Source of the DNA: Ophiura sarsii
Taxonomy: Eukaryota; Echinodermata; Ophiuroidea; Amphilepidida; Ophiuridae
Length of the DNA stretch: 64,000 nucleotides
Assembly (NCBI GenBank): GCA_035610835.1
Contig: CM069446.1
Span: 74,199,062 to 74,263,061, forward strand
Direction: 5' to 3'
Positions within the stretch are counted from its first letter, which is position 1. Each line of letters opens with the position of its first letter. Below are positions 45,768 to 55,500 of the stretch, piece after piece. The notes under the pieces are model-generated. The model was not told the origin of the DNA. It did not search any database and saw only the letters and a program-made list of their open reading frames with translations. The position numbers were made by a program, and so were the translations under genes.

Positions 45768-46840
45768 TACAGGGTGTCCCAAAAATGTTGATACTGTTTA
45801 AAAATAATTTGCAGGATAAAATTGAAAACATATTTGGACATAGAAAACTTGTAGAAATATGTTGATACCAAGCTATCCGTGTTGCCAAATGACAGAAGAA
45901 AGTTGTCTGAACAGTGAAACTGCACTTTCATAACATGTGGCATAAATGCGCTTGTAATTGAATTAAAAAGGACTGAGAGAGGAAGTGAAGAGAAAGGCTT
46001 TCCATTGAGATTTAAAAAACCACTTTAGATTAAAATAATTCTTATGAACTTCAACCAACACATGAAATGACCCAAACATGCCAATTTTCTGTAGACCTAG
46101 ACATGCACAGGAGGATTGTGAAGCATGTCTTTACAGCTAAACCACACCTGGCAAGTTGATCATGTACAGGGTGTCTCAAAAAAATGTGCAACGTTTCTTT
46201 AGGTGATCGTAACTTCCTGAATGAAAGTTGGAATAGAACAATTGAAACAACAAAATAAAGGCAAATTAGTTGGCTAAAATTGGCTAAAGAAAACCGGGTT
46301 GGATTCGGTTCAGTAATCACAAAGAATTGAGCGATTAGTAAAAGTAGTCGAAAGAACACTTCCATCCAAGTTTGTGAATTTGTGAAGTATACAGATTTTC
46401 ATTTGTGCATCAGGTGGTCACTTACTCATTCTCTTTTAAATTAGCCAGCACTGTTGAATACTTTTCTTTATATCATTAAGAGTACTGATTGTATCATTCA
46501 TAACACCCACTAGTCAAAAACAATATAGCTCATTTTAAGGAGAGAGATTACAATTGACTCTTTTGATCTTACGAGAACTATAAAGTCTCTTGATAAAAGT
46601 GAATAAGATGGTTCAGGCTATATAAGTCTAATCGGGAGGTTTTTTAAACATGAAAAATCCCGATAACTTTGGAGTGTTGCAATTCTTTTTGAGACACCCT
46701 GTATGTCATTGTGAGTTATGTGACCAAGTTTAGTATCAAAATAATTCAACAAGTTCCAAATATGTTTTCAGTGTCATATTGAAAATTATTTTATTTGATA
46801 CTGGCGCTGCTACCCTTGGAATGTCCCAATTTAAAAAGGA
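45768..46840. mobile_element. Mariner-type element with a second one nested inside
   Basis: Left end TACAGGGTGTCCCAAAAATG. Inner-arm sequence (AAAACATATTTGGACATAGA...GTTGATACC) finds a decayed inverse at ~46725-46805 (GTATCAAAATAATTCAAC...CCAAATATGTTTTC). The element 46165-46703 lies between. The outer right tip is worn (GGAATGTCCC). Confidence 0.55.
46165..46703. mobile_element. Mariner-type MITE, 539 bp (nested)
   Basis: TACAGGGTGTCTCAAAAA at the left and TTTTTGAGACACCCTGTA at the right, TA at both edges; no transposase frame. Confidence 0.85.
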
Positions 46841-47165
46841 AAAAAAGAGAGACAGAAAATAAAGACACCAATTCTCAGGGGGGGGGGGGGGGGGGGGGGG
46901 GCTTTGATCCACAGTTGACAACATCTACATAAAATGTACCCGGATAAAGAATCAGCATATCAAATACAAATTGTTATTCTATTTATTACAATCATATATT
47001 CCATAAATTACATGATTTTTGTAAACAATGTTTTTGTTTGAAATATTGCAAATAAATTTTTAAAATATAGTACAAATTACAGTTTCCTATCATCGCCTCG
47101 CCAGATTACAAAACAAAAAAGTAGACAAATCCATCTGATACATTCCTGCACCTCATTGGCAATCA
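46841..47165. other. Intergenic with long G run
   Basis: A ~24-base G run at ~46878-46901; otherwise A/T-rich with nothing recognised. Confidence 0.4.
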
Positions 47166-47528
47166 TTAGACAAAAAAATAAATTGTTATGTTGTCCTCCA
47201 CAACTTTCAGAGAGGAGGGGCGGGCGGCGGTTTGGTTTTTTTTCGTTTTTTTTTTACCAGCGGAAGCTCAAAGTTCAGCCAACAAGAAGTTGAAATCACT
47301 CTAAGAGTAGCACATATATGTTATAAACACTTAATTTAATATTAAATGCCATTTAAACTGATAGAAAAAAAATCTGAAAAAAATCTGGAAAAAAACCAGA
47401 AAAAAACCAACACAACAAATCTGAAGAAGAAAAAAAAATCTGGATTTAAAATTAAAAAAATCTGAGCGGCCTAAATCTAACGAGCGGGCGGTCGAGGACA
47501 ACATAACATTTTTTGTTGTTTTGCCTTG
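47166..47528. mobile_element. PIF/Harbinger-like MITE 6, decayed
   Basis: TTA, GACAAAAAAATAAATTGTTA and TGTTGTCCTC on the left; GAGGACAACATAACA ... TTTTGCC and TTG on the right. The inverted repeats and size match the set; the left tip (GAC for GGC) and right duplication (TTG for TTA) are altered. Confidence 0.6.
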
Positions 47529-47907
47529 GTAGTAGATTTACAGACTTTGGCCGGTTTACCATATCAGTATAGGTAATGTCTTCCAAAAAAACCCAAACCC
47601 TGTTCTACAGGCAAACGGACCTCTCAGATAGGGTCGGGCAGTCTGGCATTTGTCCCCAAAACAATTTTGTGTCAACATTTGCGTTTTTTTTTTAAATTTA
47701 AAATTGTTTCAAACATTTTCAACAACAAAAAAAAGAAGATGAAAAGAAAGATCGGCCAGGCCCACCCCGCAGCACATGGTTTTCCCCCATTACCTAATGG
47801 CCTAATAAATCCTGCTGATCACTTGGCTCAGCAGATTTGCTTAAGGTCCTCACAATTATCCTTAGAATGTAGGTCTATATTATCTTCAAACTAATAACTA
47901 GGAAAAC

Positions 47908-48800
47908 TGAAACGGCTTCATTGACATACTTATGGCTTTCACTCGATGGCTTCAATGGCTTCAATTGCCATCAAATAGTTTTTATTGGTATCCATTAGCT
48001 GCTCGTGGATTCAAATGGATTCACTGAAGCAATTATTGGCATCGGTGAAATCATGTTTTTGCATCAGTGATACTGTTTTAATTTCAGTGAAGTTATTTGT
48101 GGAGTCGGTGAAGCTGTTTTGGCTTCAGTGAAGCCATTTGTGATATCAATAGTTTTGACTTCGGTCAGTCTTTTTTAGCTTCAGTGAAGTATTGGCATCA
48201 GTGCTTGTATTATCATGATTTCACTTCTTTGTTTGTAACTCCTGTCATTAGTGAATAAACAAATCCTATCAGGTTCAAGAAAAAACCCAATAAAAGACAG
48301 CTCCAATGTAAAAAACGACTACTGTAAAAGTAGAAATTTTCGCTAGGTTTTTATTTTTGCAAATTTTGCGAATTAACCCTCAACCGCGAAAATATAAACT
48401 AGCGAAAATTCATAAATAAATACCGTTTTGTTCACAAATGTTGAAAATCGCGAAAATAAAAAATTGCGAAATGCCTGTTATGACCATTTTTGTGAAAATA
48501 TCTTCTCGCGGAAATATTGACTTTTACAGTAAGTCTAAAACACTGCCTTCCCCGATGCTAACAATGACTTCACTGGTATCAAGACAGGTTTATTGAATCC
48601 AAAAATGATTTTATTGATGCCAAAACTAGCTACACTGAATCGATTTAAATGTACTAGCAGCTATTTGATACCAATGGATGCTAGGAGCCCAAAGTATGAC
48701 AATGAAGTCGCCCTCGTTTCCTCTGGTATATTTAATCACATTACCGCTGAAATAATGATTGGTGGTTTCGTTGGTATGTTAGTGGTTTGTCATTGATGCA
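47908..48800 (+). repeat. Degenerate TTCAGTGAAG / GGCATCAGTGA repeat tract
   Basis: Many loose copies of TTCAGTGAAG, GGCTTCAATGGC, GGCATCGGTGAA and TGGCTTCAGTGAAGCC; after the MITE at 48320-48531 the tract resumes as GATGCTAACAATGACTTCAC and ATTGATGCCAAAA. It matches the tract at 41390-42120 in type. Confidence 0.55.
48320..48531. mobile_element. MITE with TACTGTAAAAGT ends
   Basis: TACTGTAAAAGTAGAAATTT to AATATTGACTTTTACAGTA, 212 bp, rich in GCGAAAAT boxes. A related nested copy lies at ~15624-15795. Confidence 0.8.
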
Positions 48801-49005
48801 AAAAGATTTTTACATGGATTATCTTCATCATCAAGGCGTAAGTAGTACCCTTGACTTTAGAGCAGGGTTAGCGTTTACCTGTAGAGTCAGTGGGTTCAAA
48901 TTGACAAGTCCCAGGGTCCAGGTATCTTAAACCACGCAATAGTAGAACTTATGGGTTTTAACTAGCCAGACTGTCCAACAAGGGAGTCATGGTCCCCAAG
49001 ACCCC

Positions 49006-49220
49006 TTAACCCCCTGGGGTCTACCTGTCTATCTTACCGTGGTTCTGATTGGTTTATTACAAGATGTACTCATATGAATAGCCAATTCAAATGCAGCTTG
49101 TAAAATGTTTCACTCCCATCTTTATCAGGGATACAATTATTCTAACAATGTCTCTCATTGGTGCAATAAATGATGTATCCATCTTTTTAACCAATCGGCC
49201 GATAGTTCTCAGAGGGTTAA
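49006..49220. mobile_element. piggyBac-like MITE (TTAA), copy 2, just past PIK3R4
   Basis: Same 215-bp element and orientation as 14316-14530. It starts 112 nt beyond the PIK3R4 stop. On the gene strand it contains GTAATAAACC, hence an AATAAA hexamer ~275 nt after the stop, which could serve as the polyadenylation signal; that is inference. Confidence 0.85.
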
Positions 49221-49331
49221 AAAGCAAGCAGAGCATTGGAACTCAAATATAAGTCATCAGTTTACATCCTGCTTCATCCAATATCGGTTCTCAAGTCAAT
49301 AAAGTAATACTGTTTGTTAATAATCAACTAG

Positions 49332-49545
49332 CTACTTCCAAATTTTCACCACACCGTCCCTCGATGTAGTGACCAACGCCGCACTGGCTGATGAAATTTG
49401 GAACGCGGCGATGTCCGTGATGATGTCGCGATGACCGACCGGCACCTGCTCCGGGCTGCGCTTAATTGTGTCTTCGCTGCTGGGGGTGCTACGATGTTTG
49501 CCGTAGGTCTCCACAATAACCTCTGTACCATCAATCACTCTACGA
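49332..49545 (-). CDS. PIK3R4: PIK3R4 terminal exon (last WD repeat, stop)
   Basis: Follows acceptor TCATTGTACAG; one base completes an Asp codon, then [17 protein letters not shown] and, at the end, [13 protein letters not shown] and [14 protein letters not shown]. This is the conserved C-terminus of the family. Confidence 0.95.
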
Positions 49546-52500
49546 CTGTACAATGATAAATAAGAGCAGATGGATGGTTAGATTTATGGACAATGAAGCT
49601 TAACAAAGTTGGAACAAGGGAAGTCTGCAGACTTATGGCAAATGCTGCAAACTCTCTACTAATTCTGCAAAAGGTTCACTGACATTTTTTTAATGTTATG
49701 ATAAACAAATAAGTCATCCTTAATTATGGAGATCCCCCTTTTTGTTACTGTATTGAATGGAATTGTATAATAGATTTCTCTGATATCTGTGCAAAATCTT
49801 CCTGATTACAGAATGTGAAAATCCTATGAAACTTCAGGATGTTTCTGTGAGTCATGGACATTTTCTAAAATTACAACTGAATTGGTTGGGTTGGCTCTGC
49901 TTGCCTCACTTTCAAATGGAATAGGATACTTCCACCGTGTTCATGGTACATTGAAATATATTATTACAATTTGTGATGAATATGATAGGTCACATTGTTT
50001 TATCTTATGATAGATCACATTATCTTAGCTGTTGGTCCGATTCCCCCTCCCTATCCCAACACCCTACCCTTTACCTCTTTCACCCTTCCCTGGGGCTTAT
50101 TATAATACATACTCATTTGATACTCCATGCTGTGTCTGTGGGTCATTCACAGATCCTACTACTAGAGTTGGCTGGCTCTATTAGATCCCAATATCTTATC
50201 TGTTGTTCCAATTCCCCTCCCTATCCCAACACATCACCCCCTTACCCCTCCTCCCCTTGGTTCATTGTAATACATACTCATATGATACTCCAGGCTGTGT
50301 CTGGGGGTCATTCACAGATCCTACCACTAGAGTTGGCTGGCTCTATTAGATCCCAATATCTTATCTGTTGTTCCAATTCCCCCTCCCTATCCAACACATC
50401 ACCCCTTACCCCTCCCCTCGGTCCATTGTAATACATACTCATATGATACTCCAGGCTGTGTCTGGGGGTCATTGACAGATCCTACTACAATACTAGAGTT
50501 GGCTGGCTCTATTAGATCCCAATATCTTATCTGTTGGTCCGATTCCCTCTCCCTATCCCAACACATCACCCCTTACCCCTCCCCTTGGTTCATTGTAATA
50601 CATACTCATATGATACTCCAGGCTGTGTCTGGGGGTCATTGACAGATCCTACTACAATACTAGAGTTGGCTGGCTCTATTAGATCCCAATATCTTATCTG
50701 TTGGTCCGATTCCCTCTCCCTATCCCAACACATCACCCCTTACCCCTCCCCTTGGTTCATTGTAATACATACTCATATGATACTCCAGGCTGTGTCTGTG
50801 GGTCATTCACAGATCCTACAACAATACTAGAGTTGGATGGCTCTATTAGATCCCAATATCTAATCCTCTGATCTGATCCGGCCGTAAGTATCTTGGGTTG
50901 TTGTTCAATGGACGGTATACAATACAGACTGTGTACAGCGTGGGCTGTGGCCTACAAACAAAACATATCAAGGTGTTAATAGGGATGTGACAACTCAAGT
51001 CATAACTTAACTTGACTTGGATATAAGCCACCATGTTTGTAATTTACCTTCTTAAATGCCCCCTCTATATTTGTTATCCAAGTAAATTTTTCTGTCAATA
51101 ATAAGCAAACCAGCTTATAAAGAACTTGTTTATCCTTTGTTTTTATATCCAAAATTCGTTCTTAATGAATCAATCTGAAAGGCCATTTCTAGAGTTCTTT
51201 TTATCTTCCAAGTACATTTCACGACCTATATAAATAAATGATTTGCTTATTGCGTTATTGATCTGCTGCAGCGGAAACATTCTAAAAATCTTTGAGGCCA
51301 TTATGTGTAAAGTTCCAGTTATCCATGTGAAATGTTAATGTTTTCTGTTGTTGCAAAAATAAATAAATGCCCATTCTGTGGGCGCTAAAATAGAAACAAA
51401 TTTATGTGAACAAGGCTTAAGATAACAGGTTTTTTTTTACCGGGAGCTACTTTTTTCAAAAGTAGCGCCCGGATCATGGGATTTATTGAGAACTGGGAGC
51501 TACTTTCAGTCTACCGGGAGCTAACTTTTGATTAAATGCAGCGTGGCAGCATTATCAAATCAAAATTCGATGTCTTGGGCAAGATACCTGATCGTCAACG
51601 GGCGCTGGTTTGGACTAAATATCAGCGCTCGGTTGTTTATTTTTCAGCATTACTGGGCGCTATGGCAGGAGGACCGAGGGGTAAAAATCGCCCAGCGCCC
51701 GCTTATCTTGAGCCTTGCATGTGAAATGATCAAGCGACCCAAAAGGGTGTAGCAAAGTATTCTATGTCTTGCTCGAGGTGATTATGTCAGTACATACCTG
51801 TGTCTGTGAGAGCGCTGGTGACGGGCTGGCCCATAGCGTCACCTGTCTAGCACCGGTTTCTAAATCCCACATAGACACCTCATTATTGCCTCGAGGTGAT
51901 TATGTCAGTACATACCTGTGTCTGTGAGAGCGCTGGTGAAGGACTGGCCCATAGCGTCACCTGTCTAGCACCGGTTTCTAAATCCCACATAGAGACCTCA
52001 TTATTGCCTCGAGGTGATTATGTCAGTACATACCTGTGTCTGTGAGAGCGCTGGTGAAGGACTGGCCCATAGCGTCACCTGTCTGGCACCGGTTTCTAAA
52101 TCCCACATAGAGACCTCATTATTGCCTTGAGGTGATTATATCAGTACATACCTGTGTCTGTGAGAGCGCTGGTGAAGGACTGGCCCATAGCGTCACCTGT
52201 CTGGCACCGGTTTCTAAATCCCACATAGACACCTCATTATTGCCTTGAGGTGATTATATCAGTACATACCTGTGTCTGTGAGAGCGCTGGTGAAGGACTG
52301 GCCCATAGCGTCACCTGTCTAGCACCGGTTTCTAAATCCCACATAGAGACCTCATTATTGCCTCGAGGTGATTATGTCAGTACATACCTGTGTCTGTGAG
52401 AGCGCTGGTGAAGGACTGGCCCATAGCGTCACCTGTCTAGCACCGGTTTCTAAATCCCACATAGAGACCTCATTATTGCCTTGTGCAGCAGAGATAATCC

Positions 52501-55500
52501 AAGATGGTTGACTGGGATGTAGGTATAGACGACGCACACGAGCACCTAAATAAGCAAATATATAAACACAACACCAAAAGTAAGTCCCCCTCTCAACAAT
52601 TCGTCATAACATCGTAAGGTAAAACATTTTACCAATAAAACTTAGTTAGAAATAACCCTGTGACTGTTTCCTAAGTGTTGTTTGAAAATGAAAGATATCC
52701 ATGACTTCATGGCTGAATGAGCTCAAATGGAAGACAAAAACTGCCCTTATCAAAAGTCACAACTCACTGTGCTAATATCTGAGCCAAGAATGGGATTTAC
52801 ATGGCTGAATGATCATGAATTGACAGTAATATTCGCTCAGCCACGGGTGTTTTTCCATTAGTAAGAAGCAATTCATAAACTTTTGTGACTTTTGAGAAGG
52901 TCAGTTTTTGTCTTCCATTTGAGCTTATTCAGCCATGAAGTCATCGACATCTTTCATTTTCAAACAGCACTTAGGAAACAGTCATAGGATTATATTTAAC
53001 TAAGTTGTATTGGTAAAATGTTTTACTTTACCATGTTATGACGAACTGTTGAGAGGGGGACTTACTTTTGGTGTTGTGTTTATGTGAATAAAATTGGTTA
53101 ACATTTAGGCCAAACAAAGAAGATTGTCTGTCTCAGAAGCCCGCCCGGTATGTGAAATGAGCTACGGCCTAAATAGTTTAAATAACTAAAAAATTAGGAT
53201 TTTTTAATTTTTTTAAAAATTTAAAAATTTAATTTAATTTAATTTTTATTTTTTGTGTGGATTTTTTACAAAATATTTTTAAAAAAAAGTCTCTGTAAGC
53301 TTGGATTAGCCACAAAAATAAAATCGAATTGCATACCGTATACCTCAAAGCCTTTTTTCTAAGAAGAAAAAAAAAAAAAAAAAAAAAAAAAATCGCACAG
53401 CACTTTTTTGCCAAATGTTTCTGAGACAGACCTTCTTCTTTGTTTGGCCTTACAGGAATCATTTTATGCTCTTTGTACGGGCTCTTGTCACTTTGGTTTA
53501 GTTAAGTACGTTTCCAGCATGTCTAACAGTTCATGATCTCCATGACACATAACACTTTAACTCTTTAAAAAAATCCAGTTATACAACCTTTAAACACCAA
53601 GATTTCACTTACATAAAAGAAGACAAAAATAGTTCTGGGAAATAAAGCAAGAAAGAAAGTACCTGTAGGATGTTGTATGGTTGTAATAGGTAGTTGAAAT
53701 CTTAAATCCCAGCACACATGTGATCCATTGCTGGTCCCTACTGCTATCCAACATTGTTGTGGGTCAACGACAAATGACGTCAACAAACCTGTAGAAAATC
53801 AACCAATGAAAAAGAGGTTTTATGACAAAACTTAACAATATTGTTATCAAAGTGGCGCATAATTTGCATGAAATATCGAGGAAATAATGGGAAGTGTGTT
53901 AAAGTTTATTCCACTGAAATTGGTTAACAATTGGCTCCAAAAACAGCAAAAAACCTCTCAGATTTGGCTCATAAATGCCACTAGAATTGAACAATATTGT
54001 GCGTTGCGCGTACTACCGCGTAATCATACCGTGGTAATGCGTCGCGTGCATGTTTGCGCAAGGGCTCACTGCCGCGCGGCACACGCACCCCTACACATTT
54101 TACGGGGGCGCCCGCCTACTCCACCCCCCCCCCCCCGTATTCGCCACTGGTAGCGTTTGTTTGTGTGTTTGTTGCGGAGTTAATGAAGCAACCTGATTTC
54201 TTTACTTATTGGCATGCCAAACAATCTAAGGGACCGAAGGTTAATGAAGTAGGGGAAAGGGTTTAGTGAGGGTTGTGATTATTATAAATCAACCTGGTTG
54301 GGGTGTGTGTATTGGGGGGGGGGGGGTAAAACCACAGGAAATGTTTTAGAATAGGGTTAAGAGTTAATGAAGTAGCCACAGGAAATGGTTAGGAGGGTTA
54401 TGATTATAAATCCACCTGGTTGGTGTAGTTGCAGGGGAGGGGGTTTATGTCGTTTTAAAAGTACCGAGGGTTAACTTGATGCTGTTTGAGAGGTAGTGGT
54501 TAATAAAGTAGCCACGGTAAATGGTTTAGGAGGGATATGGTTATAAATCAACCTGCTTTGGGGGGGGGGGGGGTTGTAGGGGGTTTATAATGCCTTTAGG
54601 AGGGATATGGTTATGAATCAACCTGGTTGGGGGTTGGAGGGGGTTTATGTGGTTTATGTGGTTTCAGAGGTAGGTAATGTGAACCATCTAGCGGGGACCA
54701 GAGCGTACATAGCGAGGGTACGCCGCTAGTAGTATATAATTAACTAGAATGGATGGTATTCTAGGCGCAACTGTAAAGGATTCTTAAACCTGGAAAGTAA
54801 GCTTCCAAACATCAAATGGATGTTTAAAGATTAGCATTTTCAGCACAAGGGTCCTACATATCTTTCTCCTTACCATTCTTTGGGTCATTCCGTAATCGCC
54901 AGGCCACACCTCCCGGCGCCCTTAGATCCCATCCAATCAGATATCCTTGTACCGTTGCATACGTCAATATAGCTTGAGAACCTGAAACATAACCATACAG
55001 ATAATTCAATGTAATAAACTTTCAAATCACAAATTTAAAAACAAACAAAATGGTTCAAAAACCACAAAGTGCGAAAAATCACACAAGCGAAAATTACAAC
55101 TTTTCCAGTAAAGTATCCATGAGGTGATAAAACAAACAAAAGTGTTCCTAGATTTTTTGAATTTGAGATTTTCTTATTCAGTGAAGATTTTGAAACTACA
55201 TAAAACAATGTAAAGCAAAATTCAAATTCAATCAGGAAAAAAAGTATGCTTGATTGCAGCAGCTCTACATTACACTGATAAAAGCCTGATAACTCTTTAT
55301 AATGAAGAATTACCTAGAACACTGAGTCTGACTTCTCTGCATCAATCATATTTCTCTATGCTAAATGATATTGCATATGCATTACATGGGCGTGTAAGAA
55401 ATGCTCATTAATATTCATATTTAATCAATGTATCAAGGGTCAAAGGTCATCTCTGGGGTGGGGCCAGTCAGGTATAATGTTGTAATCATCTGCATGAACG

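Noticed and set aside
51528..51752. Small plus-strand genes
   Set aside because: Lie inside the CAAGGCTTAAGATAA MITE; no family resemblance.
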